Positions 34,250 through 44,146 are shown, numbered from the stretch's first letter. The stretch: 53,981 bases of DNA from Planomicrobium soli (GCF_003014655.1 NZ_PYAT01000016.1:1-53981); one strand, 5' to 3'. Notes: generated by a model from the sequence alone, not told the origin. A program made the numbers and translations.

Positions 34250-34276
34250 TAAGATATGCGAAAGGAAGAAAATAAA

Positions 34277-35518
34277 ATGTCGAATCGTCGTGTAGTTATT
34301 ACAGGTATGGGCGCTGTAACGCCATTAGGGAACAATGTAGAATCCACATGGGAAGGCATTAAAGCAGGGAAATCAGGGATCGGGCCTTTGACAAGGCTTG
34401 ATACAGAAAAGTTCCCAGCAAAAATTGCTGCAGAAGTAAGAGATTTTTCTATTGAAGATTACATTGAAAAGAAAGAAGCGCGTAAAATGGACCGCTTTAC
34501 GCACTATGCGCTTGCCGCTTCGATAATGGCGATGAAAGATGCAGCTCTTGACTTGGATGAAGCAACAGCACTGCGTACTGGTGTGTGGATTGGATCAGGG
34601 ATTGGCGGGATGGAAACGATCGAAAATCAAATGGATGTGCTCAACGATCGTGGCGTTCGCCGCATCAGCCCATTTTTGATTCCGATGATTATTCCTGACA
34701 TGGCATCTGGCCAAGTATCCATTTACTTTGGCGCTAAAGGAATCAATTCTTGTTCGGTAACTGCATGTGCCTCTGGAACAAACTCCATCGGAGATGCATT
34801 CAAAGTTATCCAGCGCGGAGACGCCGACGTAATGATTTCCGGTGGTGCCGAAGCGCCGATTACGAGACTTTCAGTTGCAGGTTTCACTGCAAATACAGCT
34901 TTGACGACAAACGAAGATGTCGCTACCGCATCTCGTCCTTTTGATAAAAACCGTGATGGATTTGTTATTGGTGAAGGAGCCGGCATTGTTATTTTAGAAG
35001 AATACGAGCACGCAAAAGCACGCGGGGCCAAAATCTATGCAGAGCTAGTCGGCTACGGTTCGACTGGGGATGCCCACCATATTACAGCTCCAGCACCAGG
35101 TGGAGAAGGCGCAGCACGCGCAATGGTTCAAGCAATTGAAGATGCAGGGATCGATAAAACAGAAATCGGTTATATCAATGCCCACGGAACAAGCACTCCT
35201 TACAATGACTTGTTTGAAACGATGGCTGTTAAGTCAGTGTTCGAAGAGCACGCTTATAAATTAGGTATGAGTTCTACCAAATCAATGACAGGCCATTTGC
35301 TTGGAGCAGCAGGCGGTATTGAAGCGATTTTTACAGCTTTGGCATTAAAGGAAGGCATTATGCCTCCAACTACCAATTACGGTACGCCGGATGAAGAATG
35401 TGATTTGGACTACGTACCGAACGAAGCACGAAAAGCAGATTTAGCTTACGCGATGAGCAATTCTCTAGGCTTCGGCGGTCATAACGCATCAATAGTCATG
35501 AAAAAGTTTGAAGAATAA
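34277..35518 (+). CDS. fabF: Beta-ketoacyl-ACP synthase II
   Basis: FabF elongates acyl-ACP chains with malonyl-ACP. The start is ATG 34277 after AAAGGAAG; the upstream frame to 34256 includes the ribosome binding site. The 413 residues show the triad Cys164 (TACASG), His303 ([11 protein letters not shown]) and His340 ([11 protein letters not shown]) and the terminal [10 protein letters not shown]. It ends at a strong terminator and shares the FapR-controlled promoter of fabH. Confidence 0.97.
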   Translation: MSNRRVVITGMGAVTPLGNNVESTWEGIKAGKSGIGPLTRLDTEKFPAKIAAEVRDFSIEDYIEKKEARKMDRFTHYALAASIMAMKDAALDLDEATALRTGVWIGSGIGGMETIENQMDVLNDRGVRRISPFLIPMIIPDMASGQVSIYFGAKGINSCSVTACASGTNSIGDAFKVIQRGDADVMISGGAEAPITRLSVAGFTANTALTTNEDVATASRPFDKNRDGFVIGEGAGIVILEEYEHAKARGAKIYAELVGYGSTGDAHHITAPAPGGEGAARAMVQAIEDAGIDKTEIGYINAHGTSTPYNDLFETMAVKSVFEEHAYKLGMSSTKSMTGHLLGAAGGIEAIFTALALKEGIMPPTTNYGTPDEECDLDYVPNEARKADLAYAMSNSLGFGGHNASIVMKKFEE

Positions 35519-35524
35519 TTTTTG

Positions 35525-35554
35525 CACCTTGCTGAAATGGCAAGGTGTTTTTTT
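35525..35554 (+). terminator. Rho-independent terminator of fabHF
   Basis: CACCTTGC / GCAAGGTG stem with a 7-base loop, followed by seven T. Confidence 0.92.
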
Positions 35555-36159
35555 ATGAACTATTTAAAGTGAAATTACTGCGTGAAATATTGATTGGATA
35601 TTCAAATCCATTTTATTTGAACTAGCTGTCTATGAGGGCAATTTGCAAGGGAGCCTCTTTGATTTCTTCTAGAAAAGTATAAAAGGGTGAAACCATAATT
35701 TTATAAAAATTGAAAAAGTTTTCCTTTTTGCATTTACTTTATGTTATTCTAATATCTAAAGAAAATATAATTGATTCCCTAGTATCCATTTTGTAAGTTA
35801 CATAGAAAATTTTATTATCAGATTCCCTTGCTAAAACGCGAATTTACATTCTTGGAAAGTTATTGAAAAAACATTGATTTACCATTAGTTTGATAGGAGT
35901 AAAACCAACTTTTCTATTCTAATTAGTTGGAAAATTTAAAATAATATTGTTTTTGTAATCTTATTGTAATAAAATTAACATTAGGGACAATTATTCAGAA
36001 ATTGTAGTTTTCATACTCACCACTCAGAAAAGCGATGGAGATCAGCTTTTAATCATTTTTTTAACGTAATAAAACTGAAGATTTTGAATCTTTGATGTTG
36101 TGACATTTTCTGCATTTTGGAAACAGCGATAGTAAGGCTTCATTTTGAGGAGGATAAAA
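35555..36159 (+). other. Long AT-rich leader region of the app operon
   Basis: These 600 bases hold no supported ORF. The best promoter is TTGTTT (35947-35952), 17 bases, TAAAAT (35970-35975); another possible pair is TTGCAT/TAATAT near 35730-35757. A weak CodY-like sequence (ATTATTCAGAAATTG, 35990-36004, 11 of 15 matches) lies 15 bases after the first -10, and another 11/15 match at 36104-36118. The remaining bases show no clear riboswitch or terminator. Bacillus subtilis has the yjaZ gene in this interval; it is missing here. Confidence 0.5.
35947..35975 (+). promoter_or_regulatory. Candidate sigma-A promoter of the app operon
   Basis: TTGTTT and TAAAAT are spaced by 17 bases; the predicted transcript would have a leader of about 180 bases before appD. 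Confidence 0.5.
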
Positions 36160-37176
36160 ATGAACAATGTTTTGCTTGATATTAAAAATTTAAAAACATC
36201 TTTCAGAATTAAAGATGATTATTACGCAGCAGTTGATAATGTTTCATTAACTGTAAGAAAAAATGAAGTGTTAGCAATCGTAGGTGAATCGGGTTCCGGA
36301 AAAAGCGCATTTGCATTTTCCATTATGGGGCTTCATACAAGAGCTAAAATTGAAGGGGAAATAAATTATAAAGGCAATAATTTAGTGGAAGCAAACGCAA
36401 ATCAGTTGAAGAAATTGCGCGGCAGCGAAATGGGAATGATTTTTCAGGATGCCCTTTCAGCTTTGAACCCACTTATGGTGGTAGGTGCCCAGATCGATGA
36501 AGCAATTTTCCTTCATAATCCAAAAAGCTCAAAAAGCATGCGGAAAAAACAAGTTATTAGTTTACTGAATATGGTCGGCATTCCCAGACCTGAAAAAACG
36601 TATTTTCAGTATCCGCATGAATTATCAGGAGGAATGCGCCAACGTATTGTCATCGCAATGGCAATTTCTAACCAGCCTGAAATTTTGATTGCAGACGAAC
36701 CAACTACTGCTTTGGATGTGACAATTCAGTCGCAGATTCTGGATTTGATCAAAGAATTGAAAGAGAAGATTCATGCCGGTATTGTCTTGATCACTCATGA
36801 TTTAGGGGTAGTCGCTGAGATGGCCGACAGGGTGGCGGTCATGTATGCCGGCCAGATTGTGGAAATCGCTGACGTCTATACACTGATGGAAAATCCACAG
36901 CATCCGTATACACGGTCTCTTTTAAATTCAATACCGACCTTGTCTGAAGTGAAAGCGGATCTCCATGTTATTCAAGGCGTTGTGCCATCGCTTCAAAACT
37001 TGCCGAGAACAGGGTGCCGCTTTGCTTCTCGAATTCCTTGGATTGAGGAATCTGCGCACGAAACTTCACCGGAACTCCATGAAATTAGTCCAGGACATTT
37101 TGTACGCTGCACATGCTATAAGGACTTTTACTTCCCAGAACAAGCCAAGGAGGAGCGAAACTATGTCGCTAATTGA
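36160..37176 (+). CDS. appD: Peptide ABC importer ATPase, AppD/OppD type
   Basis: Start ATG 36160 follows GAGGAGGAT; the frame upstream to 36145 includes that ribosome binding site. The 338-residue ATPase has Walker A GESGSGKS (42-49), signature LSGGMRQR, Walker B ILIADEP and the H-loop ITHDLG. The C-terminal oligopeptide-transport region normally contains four cysteines for an iron-sulfur cluster; here only the first (TGCRF) and last (RCTC) are kept, the middle two being replaced. It pairs with AppF to energise the AppBC channel. The appF start overlaps its end by 14 bases. The app name rests on position between fabF and trpS as in Bacillus subtilis. Confidence 0.88.
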   Translation: MNNVLLDIKNLKTSFRIKDDYYAAVDNVSLTVRKNEVLAIVGESGSGKSAFAFSIMGLHTRAKIEGEINYKGNNLVEANANQLKKLRGSEMGMIFQDALSALNPLMVVGAQIDEAIFLHNPKSSKSMRKKQVISLLNMVGIPRPEKTYFQYPHELSGGMRQRIVIAMAISNQPEILIADEPTTALDVTIQSQILDLIKELKEKIHAGIVLITHDLGVVAEMADRVAVMYAGQIVEIADVYTLMENPQHPYTRSLLNSIPTLSEVKADLHVIQGVVPSLQNLPRTGCRFASRIPWIEESAHETSPELHEISPGHFVRCTCYKDFYFPEQAKEERNYVAN

Positions 37177-38098
37177 AGTTGAAAACCTGAAAGTCCACTT
37201 TCCCATTCGTGGAGGAGTCTTTCAGACTGTGAAAGATCATGTTCGTGCAGTCGATGGGGTCTCATTCTCAATTGAACAGGGCCAAACATATGGGCTTGTA
37301 GGAGAATCAGGATCAGGAAAAACCACGACAGGCCGTGCAATCATCGGGTTAAATGATATAACTTCAGGAAAAGTATTGTTTGAAGGCAAGGATTTAGCTT
37401 CTGTCAGTAAAAAAGAATATATAGACGTTAGAAAAGATATTCAAATGATTTTCCAGGATCCATTTTCATCGTTGAATCCGAAAAAGCGGGTAGTGGATAT
37501 CGTAGCTGAACCGCTTCGCAATTATGAAAAACTATCTGGCAAAGAAGAACGTATCCGCGTTCAGGAGTTGATGGAACTGGTAGGGCTGAGCCCGGAAGCA
37601 ATCTATAAATATCCGCATGAGTTTTCAGGGGGGCAGCGGCAGCGGATCGGTATAGCTCGTGCAATTGCCTTAAACCCAAAGTTGATCATTGCGGATGAAC
37701 CGGTTTCTGCTTTGGATGTATCGGTTCAAGCCCAAGTGTTAAACTTTATGCGAAAAATACAAAAAGAACTGAACTTGACTTACTTATTCATTAGCCACGA
37801 CTTAGGCATAATCCGTCACATGTGCGATCATATCGGCATCATGTATAAGGGAAGATATGTCGAACATGGCACTTCAGAAGAAATCTTCACTAATCCTCAG
37901 CATATTTACACGAAACGCCTAATTGCAGCAATTCCCGACAGTGATCCGAAAAATCGTGAACTGCACTACGAAAAACGTAAATTGGTGAAATCCGAATATG
38001 ACAAGCTGGAAAAGGACTTTTTTGATGAAGAGGGTTTGCCTTTCTCGTTAAAATCAATTTCAGCTACCCATCAAGTAGCATTACCTGAGAGAGGTTGA
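37163..38098 (+). CDS. appF: Peptide ABC importer ATPase, AppF/OppF type
   Basis: ATG 37163 is preceded by AAGGAGG and lies within the end of appD; an open frame extending upstream to 36965 is only a shadow of appD. The 311 residues have Walker A GESGSGKT (47-54), signature FSGGQRQR, Walker B LIIADEP and ISHDLG. The C-terminal tail after residue 270 is charged and lacks the cysteine cluster. It forms the second ATPase of the transporter. Confidence 0.88.
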   Translation: MSLIEVENLKVHFPIRGGVFQTVKDHVRAVDGVSFSIEQGQTYGLVGESGSGKTTTGRAIIGLNDITSGKVLFEGKDLASVSKKEYIDVRKDIQMIFQDPFSSLNPKKRVVDIVAEPLRNYEKLSGKEERIRVQELMELVGLSPEAIYKYPHEFSGGQRQRIGIARAIALNPKLIIADEPVSALDVSVQAQVLNFMRKIQKELNLTYLFISHDLGIIRHMCDHIGIMYKGRYVEHGTSEEIFTNPQHIYTKRLIAAIPDSDPKNRELHYEKRKLVKSEYDKLEKDFFDEEGLPFSLKSISATHQVALPERG

Positions 38099-38103
38099 AT
38101 GGT

Positions 38104-39066
38104 ATGTGGAAATTAATTGTACGGAGAACATTCTTAACAATCCCGCAAATTATTATCTTAAGCGTATTGGTATTTATTTTAGCTCAAGCCATGCCTGGGG
38201 ATGCCCTGACAGGATTGATCGATCCGAGCATTGACCCGGCCACTATTGAAGCGATGCGAGAGCGCCTTGGATTGAATAACCCTTGGTATGTACAGTATAT
38301 CGATTGGATCAAAGGAGTGGCGCAAGGAGACTTCGGGCAATCATTCCGTTTCAAGATGCCGGTATCCGAATTGATCGGTGGCCGTATTATTAATACATTA
38401 TGGCTGTCATTGGCAACATTGGTTTTGACGTACCTGATCGCGATTCCTTTAGGTATAACTAGTGGACGTTTCAATGACACATGGTTGGACCGAGCCATTA
38501 CTGGATATACGTATGTCGGTTTTGCAGCTCCATTATTTATTTTCGCACTGGTTATGCTATTTATTTTCGGGTTCCAGCTGAGCTGGTTTCCAACAAGTGG
38601 AAGTGTTGCTCCAGGAACTGAGCCGGGAACTTTCGCCTATTTTATGAGCAAGCTTTATCATTTGTTATTGCCGGCATTATCGATGGCATTAATTACAACA
38701 GTTTCTACAGTCCAATACCTTAGAAGTGAAATTATTGATACGAAGCAAAAAGACTTTATCGTAACCGCCCGGGCTAAAGGAGCTTCAGAATCTCGTGTCT
38801 ATAATCGCCACGTCCTTCGGAATTCCTTGCTCCCGATAGCAGCCTTCTTCGGATATGAGATTACTGGCCTGATTGGCGGCACCATATTCATCGAAAATAT
38901 TTTTGGTTATCCAGGTATGGGCGAACTGTTCCTGTCTTCCATCAGCTTACGTGATTACAGCGTAATGACGGCTCTCGTTCTCTTATTCGGACTGGCAGCC
39001 ATCATCGGCGCGTTATTATCAGACATTATCCTGAGTTTGGTCGATCCACGTATTCGGATTAAATAA
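38104..39066 (+). CDS. appB: Peptide ABC importer permease, AppB/OppB type
   Basis: The start is put at ATG 38104 (GAGAGG about 9 bases upstream, just after the appF stop); a TTG at 38095 is less likely. The 320-residue permease has the N-terminal TM (about 8-28), the MPGD loop, and five further helices; the EAA coupling loop reads ARAKGASESRVYNRHVLRN. It ends VDPRIRIK, typical of OppB-type subunits. Pairs with AppC to form the channel. Confidence 0.9.
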   Translation: MWKLIVRRTFLTIPQIIILSVLVFILAQAMPGDALTGLIDPSIDPATIEAMRERLGLNNPWYVQYIDWIKGVAQGDFGQSFRFKMPVSELIGGRIINTLWLSLATLVLTYLIAIPLGITSGRFNDTWLDRAITGYTYVGFAAPLFIFALVMLFIFGFQLSWFPTSGSVAPGTEPGTFAYFMSKLYHLLLPALSMALITTVSTVQYLRSEIIDTKQKDFIVTARAKGASESRVYNRHVLRNSLLPIAAFFGYEITGLIGGTIFIENIFGYPGMGELFLSSISLRDYSVMTALVLLFGLAAIIGALLSDIILSLVDPRIRIK

Positions 39067-39091
39067 TAAATGATAATTTTGAGGTGTAAAT

Positions 39092-40003
39092 ATGAGAATT
39101 GATAAAGACAGTGGAACACAAATTCCAGATGTGGACCTTGGCAAAAGCCCATCCGGATTCAGTATATTACTAAGAGAGTTGATACGGGACAAAGTAGCAT
39201 TTGTCTCTCTGCTGTTCCTTTTTCTAATTATTGCCGGTGTTTTTGGCGCATCAATCATCATGGATCAAAACGACATCGTCAAAGTCGATTTATTTGCCCT
39301 GTATGAACCGCCATCTGCTACTTATTGGTTGGGAACTGACTATGGCGGACGTGATATCTTCGGACAACTGATTATTGGGACGCGCAACTCGTTGGCTATC
39401 GGAATTCTAGTCACCCTGTTAACAGGTATCATAGGCATTTTAGTTGGGCTGATCTCTGGATATTACGGTGGTACTATCGATAATATCTTTATGCGGTTTG
39501 TCGATTTCTTTATGGTATTGCCGATACTAATGATTGTTATCGCATTTGTAACTGCTGTACCTGGTTACAGCATTGTGTCTTTCTCATTGATTATGACGGC
39601 TTTCCTATGGATGGGAATTGCACGATTAATCCGTTCCAAGGCGTTGCAGGAAAAAGAATTGGATTATGTAAAAGCTTCTAAGACATTAGGAACATCCAAT
39701 TTTAAAATTATGTTTTTCCAAGTTCTGCCGAATTTAAGCTCGATCATCATTGTTACGATGACGTTGAATTTGGCAGGGAATATCGGAATCGAGTCAGGCC
39801 TTTCCTTTTTAGGATTTGGTTTCCCGGAATCGACTCCGAGTTTGGGGACCTTGATCAGTTATGCAAGAAACCCTCAGACGCTGGAATTAAGATGGTGGAT
39901 TTGGTTACCTGCATCAATCCTAATATTTGTATTGATGCTTAGTATAAATAATGTTGGGCAAGCATTAAAACGCGCTACAGACGCCCGACAACGTAGAGGG
40001 TAA
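39092..40003 (+). CDS. appC: Peptide ABC importer permease, AppC/OppC type
   Basis: The 303-residue permease has the N-terminal OppC leader (about 1-45), the YWLGTDYGGRDIFGQ motif (about 76-90) that characterises OppC/DppC subunits, five to six TM helices and the EAA loop VKASKTLGTSNFKIMFFQVLPN. TTTTGAGGTG lies upstream of the ATG. It follows appB by 25 bases. Confidence 0.9.
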   Translation: MRIDKDSGTQIPDVDLGKSPSGFSILLRELIRDKVAFVSLLFLFLIIAGVFGASIIMDQNDIVKVDLFALYEPPSATYWLGTDYGGRDIFGQLIIGTRNSLAIGILVTLLTGIIGILVGLISGYYGGTIDNIFMRFVDFFMVLPILMIVIAFVTAVPGYSIVSFSLIMTAFLWMGIARLIRSKALQEKELDYVKASKTLGTSNFKIMFFQVLPNLSSIIIVTMTLNLAGNIGIESGLSFLGFGFPESTPSLGTLISYARNPQTLELRWWIWLPASILIFVLMLSINNVGQALKRATDARQRRG

Positions 40004-40120
40004 CAAAAAAAGAAAGGCAAAAGGGGGATACGGGTTCGGCAGCATTCAGAAACAACGTTACTCGAGTACACTGGCAGCTAGAAAGTGCTCTATCCATGAA
40101 AAAAAAGGAGGAAACAGAGA

Positions 40121-41962
40121 ATGGCAAAGAACAACTGGTCTAAATTTTTATTCTTGTTAATGTTGTCTTTTGTTTTAATATTGGCAGCTTGTTCCGGTAA
40201 TGAAGGTACTTCCACTGAAGGTAACACTTCGACTGAAGAAGGTGGAGGAAAAGAAGCTGATGAAGGAACAAAACTGGAAAATGGCGGAATGTACTCGATT
40301 GAAGATTTTAATAACGTAAAAACAAATAATGGAGAAGCTATTGAAGGCGGAAACATTACATTTGGTTTAGTTTCTGACACAGTTTTCGAAGGTACATTAA
40401 ACTGGAATTTCTATTCTGGGGATCCAGATGCACAAATTCTAAACTGGTTTGATGAAGGCCTATTAACTTGGGATGAGAACTATGTCTATACAAATGATGG
40501 TGCGGCAACATACGAAGTTTCAGAAGATGGCCGTACATTCACTTTTAAAATTGGCGATAACGTCAATTGGCATGACGGGAAACCAGTAACTGCAGAAGAT
40601 TGGCAGTTCGCTCACGAAGTGATTGGCCACCCTGATTATGATGGCCCGCGCTACAATTCAGATTTTACGAATATAGAAGGAATGGAAGACTACCACAGCG
40701 GAAAGGCTGACACGATTTCAGGGATTGAAGTTATCGATGAGAAGACATTATCGATTACTTATATCGAGTCAACTCCTTCATTGCTGACAGGAAGCATTTG
40801 GTCATACCCGTTGGCTAAACATATTTTTGGAGAAATGGCAGTTGCCGACATCTCTTCTTCACCTGAAGTACGTGAAAAACCAATTGGGTTCGGACCTTTT
40901 AAAGTAGAAAGCATCGTGCCTGGTGAGTCTGTAACTCTTGTTAAAAACGAAGACTACTGGCGCGGCGAACCAAAATTGGATGGTGTAACCGTTAAAGTAA
41001 TCAGCTCCTCAACAGTTGTTCAGGAACTGAAAACCGGTGGAGTCGATTTAATCAGTGATTTCCCTGTAGATCAATTCCCGGACAATGCTGAAATGTCGAA
41101 CGTAGAATATTTGGGAGCGGTTGACCGCGCCTACACTTATATTGGTTTTAAATTAGGAACATGGGATGCTGAAAACAACCGCGTTTCCCCTAATCCAGAT
41201 GCGAAAATGGGCGACGTTGCACTACGTCAAGCAATGTGGCATGCAGTAGATAACAAAACAGTGGGTGAGCGTTTTTACAATGGATTGCGCTGGAATGCGA
41301 CAACTTTGATTCCGCCATCTCACCCTGAATTCCATGATGAGAATAACAAAGGAAGAGAATTTGATCCAGAGGCTGCTAAAAAACTTTTGGATGACGCAGG
41401 ATATGAAGATACAGACGGAGATGGCTTCCGTGAAACTCCGGAAGGCGAGCCATTGGAAATCAATTTCATTTCGATGACAGGCGGCGATATTGCTGAACCT
41501 TTGGCACGCTACTATGTTCAGGCTTGGGAAACAATCGGTTTGAAGGTTAATTTGGAAATGCTTGAATTCAACACGTTCTACGATCGTGTGGGCAACGGAG
41601 GAAAAGATGATCCGAAAGTAGACGTTTATCAAGCTGCTTGGGGAGTCGGGATTGACGTAGATCCTTCAGGACTTTACGGCGCTGATGCACTTTACAACTT
41701 TGCACGTTGGGAAAATGAAGAAAATGAACGTCTTCTGAAAGAAGGGCGTTCAGAAAAAGCATTTGACCTAGCATACCGTCAGGAAATCTACAACGAATGG
41801 CAACAATTGATGGTGGATGAAGTGCCGGTATTCCCTACTCTATACCGTGCAACATTAAGCCCGGTCAATAACCGCGTATTGAATTTTGCAATCGGTGACG
41901 GCACTGGAGTTTATTTAAATGAACTTGCTGTTAGCGAGGAATCACCAATTAAAGCAGAATAA
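40121..41962 (+). CDS. appA: Peptide-binding lipoprotein, AppA type (SBP family 5)
   Basis: The 613-residue substrate-binding protein has a lipoprotein signal (lipobox LAAC, Cys24), an Asn/Gly/Glu linker, and an SBP_bac_5 domain from about residue 75 to 600 with the DNVNWHDGKPVTAEDW motif (around 145-160) and DYWRGEPKLDG. It is longer than, and only distantly similar to, the three OppA proteins downstream and belongs to the AppA/OppA4 subgroup, from memory. It would capture peptides at the cell surface for AppBCDF. A strong ribosome binding site (AAGGAGG) precedes ATG 40121, and an upstream gap of 117 bases may allow separate regulation of its level. Confidence 0.9.
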   Translation: MAKNNWSKFLFLLMLSFVLILAACSGNEGTSTEGNTSTEEGGGKEADEGTKLENGGMYSIEDFNNVKTNNGEAIEGGNITFGLVSDTVFEGTLNWNFYSGDPDAQILNWFDEGLLTWDENYVYTNDGAATYEVSEDGRTFTFKIGDNVNWHDGKPVTAEDWQFAHEVIGHPDYDGPRYNSDFTNIEGMEDYHSGKADTISGIEVIDEKTLSITYIESTPSLLTGSIWSYPLAKHIFGEMAVADISSSPEVREKPIGFGPFKVESIVPGESVTLVKNEDYWRGEPKLDGVTVKVISSSTVVQELKTGGVDLISDFPVDQFPDNAEMSNVEYLGAVDRAYTYIGFKLGTWDAENNRVSPNPDAKMGDVALRQAMWHAVDNKTVGERFYNGLRWNATTLIPPSHPEFHDENNKGREFDPEAAKKLLDDAGYEDTDGDGFRETPEGEPLEINFISMTGGDIAEPLARYYVQAWETIGLKVNLEMLEFNTFYDRVGNGGKDDPKVDVYQAAWGVGIDVDPSGLYGADALYNFARWENEENERLLKEGRSEKAFDLAYRQEIYNEWQQLMVDEVPVFPTLYRATLSPVNNRVLNFAIGDGTGVYLNELAVSEESPIKAE

Positions 41963-41970
41963 GAGTTAGA

Positions 41971-42004
41971 TAAAAAGGAGCTGCGATTTCGCAGCTCTTT
42001 TTTT
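41971..42004 (+). terminator. Rho-independent terminator of the app operon
   Basis: GAGCTGCGA / TCGCAGCTC stem with a TT loop followed by seven T, just past the appA stop codon. Confidence 0.92.
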
Positions 42005-42031
42005 AAGTTTTATAGGAGGGGCAAACTTTTT

Positions 42032-42243
42032 TTGGATTATTACGCAATAACTCAGTTTAATAGGTAAAAAAGATAACTTAAGGAGTCTTTAATTTCTATA
42101 AACGGTTATTTTGCTTAATGGAAGATCGCAAAAGAAAAATGGTTTGCTGCAGGTAAAACGTAAGTTAAAGTATTTATAGAATAGTACACACATATTATTA
42201 AAATTAAAGGAGATGCAGGAGTCGCTGCACCTTCTTTTTTTTG
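42032..42243 (+). ncRNA. Candidate short RNA or attenuated leader ending at an orphan terminator
   Basis: A terminator with no gene before it lies at 42206-42240: AAAGGAGATGCAG pairs with CTGCACCTTCTTT (one mismatch) around GAGTCG and is followed by eight T. Upstream, TTGGAT (42032-42037) and TTTAAT (42056-42061), 18 bases apart, could start a transcript of about 175 bases. The interval has no convincing ORF; a TTG at 42032 could start an 11-codon peptide after GGAGGGG but support is weak. Confidence 0.4.
42206..42240 (+). terminator. Orphan Rho-independent terminator
   Basis: A 13-bp stem with one mismatch and one G-U pair, 6-base loop, then eight T; it lies 240 bases after the appA stop and after that gene's own terminator. 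Confidence 0.75.
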
Positions 42244-42266
42244 CATATATATAGAAGAAACTTTAT

Positions 42267-42297
42267 TTGACTAGAGAAAGAGAGAGAATGGTATTAT
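42267..42297 (+). promoter_or_regulatory. Candidate promoter of the second oppA
   Basis: TTGACT (42267-42272) and TATTAT (42292-42297) are good hexamers but their spacing of 19 bases is long. It gives a leader of about 105 bases. Confidence 0.4.
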
Positions 42298-42379
42298 CAA
42301 ATAATTAATATAAAATAATTAAAAAAACAAATAATTACTATTAAATTACTTTAATAAGATGTAAACTAATGGTAGATGT

Positions 42380-42394
42380 AATTTTCTGAAAATA
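42380..42394 (+). promoter_or_regulatory. CodY box upstream of the second oppA
   Basis: AATTTTCTGAAAATA matches the CodY consensus AATTTTCWGAAAATT at 14 of 15 positions. It sits directly before the ribosome binding site, so binding would act as a roadblock or block access when isoleucine/valine and GTP are high. Confidence 0.8.
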
Positions 42395-42407
42395 GGAGGT
42401 TTTTCAA

Positions 42408-44111
42408 GTGAAGAACGGCAAAATCATGGTTTTGCTAGTCCTAATTTTAGTTTTGGGAAGTATTTTGGCTGCTTGCAGTGGCGGAGGCGACACTAGTTCT
42501 GAACCGACGGAAACCGGAGGCACTGGAGGAGAAGGGGCAACGGGTGAACCGGATGCAGTGCAAGAACTGAATTTGATGGAGCGGGCAGAAATTCCAACTA
42601 TGGATTCGGCGATAGCGGAAGACGAAGTCACGTTTAACATTTTGAATAATGTTAGCGAAGGGCTTTTCCGCTTAAATGAAGAGAACATAGCCGAACCGGC
42701 CATGGCTGCAAACGAACCGGAAATTAGCGAAGATGGTTTGACTTACACATTTACTTTGAGAGACGCAAATTGGTCAGACGGCAGTCCGGTTACAGCGCAG
42801 GATTTTGTTTTTGCTTGGCAACGGGCAGTAGATCCGGAAACTGGTTCGCCTTACGGTCCATATATGATGGGAGGGACAATCAAGAACGCGACAGAAGTTG
42901 CAGCAGGTGAGATGGATAAAGCGGAACTAGGGGTGCAGGCAATTGATGACAAAACATTGGAAGTAACACTGGAACGGCCAGTTCCTTACTTTATCTCCTT
43001 AATGTCATTTGGTACATTTCTTCCACAAAAAGAAGCCTTTGTAACAGAAAAGGGCAATGATTATGCTTCGAACTCTGACAATGTTTTGTACAACGGCCCA
43101 TTCGTATTGACTGATTGGGACGGCACTGGCCTTAAATGGTCACTGGAGAAAAATCAGGAATATTGGGATGCCGAAACAGTGCAGCTAGAGAAAATCGATT
43201 TCGATGTTGTGAAAGAACCGAGCACCGCTGTGAATCTCTATACATCGGGTGAAAAAGATCGTGCTACATTGTCTGGTGAATTTGCGTTGCAATATGCGCA
43301 AGATCCAGAAGTGGTGAGAGAACTTGATCCAAGTACATTTTATTTGAAATTCAATCAAGAGCGTAATGGAGAAAAAACTCCTTTGGCAAACGTCAATATT
43401 CGAAAAGCCATTGCCATGGCTTTCAATAAACAAGACATGACAGATGTGGTTTTAGCTGACGGTTCACTTCCTGCCAATTACTTGGTTCCAGTGGAATTTG
43501 CTTTTGATGAAAATCAAGCCGATTTCCGGGAAGTGAATGGCGATATGATGGCGTTTAACGCAACTGAAGCACAAACCTTATGGGCGCAAGGTTTAGAAGA
43601 AGAAGGATTGACCGAATTGACTTTGGAACTTCTTGGTGGAGACACAGAAACCGCAAAAAATTTGGATGAATATATGAAATCCCAATTAGAAGGAAATTTG
43701 GAAGGCTTGACTGTCCAGCTTAAAGCTGTTCCTTTCGCAGTACGTTTAGAACTTGATGAAGCCCAGGACTATGATATCCAAAGCGCTGGATGGGGACCCG
43801 ACTATCAAGATCCGATGACTTTTCTGGATCTATTTGTAACCGACTCTCCTCAAAATAAAATGTCATACTCGAATAAAGAGTTTGATGCATTGATTGAATC
43901 TGCAAAAGGAGAGCTGGCACAAGATGCTGCTGCTCGATGGGATGCGATGGCACAGGCAGAGCGAATTTTGCTTGAAGAAGATGCAGCGATTGCGCCAACA
44001 TACCAGCGGGGCCACATGTCACTTCAAAAGCCATACGTAAAAGGGATTGTCGCTCACCCGTTCGGCGGGAATTATGCATATAAGTGGGCGTTTATCTCCG
44101 GAAAAGAATAA
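42408..44111 (+). CDS. Oligopeptide-binding lipoprotein OppA, paralogue 1
   Basis: The 567-residue protein starts at GTG 42408, 7 bases after AGGAGG. It has a lipoprotein signal (lipobox LAAC, Cys23), a Gly/Thr/Glu linker and an SBP family 5 domain of classical OppA type with QELNLMERAEIPTMDSA (around 47-63), DANWSDGSPVTAQDFVFAWQRA (128-149, split motif) and the C-terminal GWGPDYQDPMTFLDLF. It is closely similar along its full length to the next gene and to the oppA at 47903. No permease is encoded with it, so it presumably feeds OppBCDF or AppBCDF. A CodY box lies immediately upstream. Confidence 0.92.
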   Translation: MKNGKIMVLLVLILVLGSILAACSGGGDTSSEPTETGGTGGEGATGEPDAVQELNLMERAEIPTMDSAIAEDEVTFNILNNVSEGLFRLNEENIAEPAMAANEPEISEDGLTYTFTLRDANWSDGSPVTAQDFVFAWQRAVDPETGSPYGPYMMGGTIKNATEVAAGEMDKAELGVQAIDDKTLEVTLERPVPYFISLMSFGTFLPQKEAFVTEKGNDYASNSDNVLYNGPFVLTDWDGTGLKWSLEKNQEYWDAETVQLEKIDFDVVKEPSTAVNLYTSGEKDRATLSGEFALQYAQDPEVVRELDPSTFYLKFNQERNGEKTPLANVNIRKAIAMAFNKQDMTDVVLADGSLPANYLVPVEFAFDENQADFREVNGDMMAFNATEAQTLWAQGLEEEGLTELTLELLGGDTETAKNLDEYMKSQLEGNLEGLTVQLKAVPFAVRLELDEAQDYDIQSAGWGPDYQDPMTFLDLFVTDSPQNKMSYSNKEFDALIESAKGELAQDAAARWDAMAQAERILLEEDAAIAPTYQRGHMSLQKPYVKGIVAHPFGGNYAYKWAFISGKE

Positions 44112-44118
44112 GAAATAA

Positions 44119-44146
44119 AAGGGCCTGCAGCTGCAGGCTTTTTATT
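44119..44146 (+). terminator. Terminator between the two tandem oppA paralogues
   Basis: GCCTGCAGCTGCAGGC is a perfect palindrome that can fold with an AGCT loop, followed by TTTTTATT. Confidence 0.85.

Noticed and set aside
36965..37162. Upstream extension of the appF frame by 66 codons
   Set aside because: It overlaps appD in another frame; the ribosome binding site AAGGAGG and ATG at 37163 give the normal AppF N-terminus.
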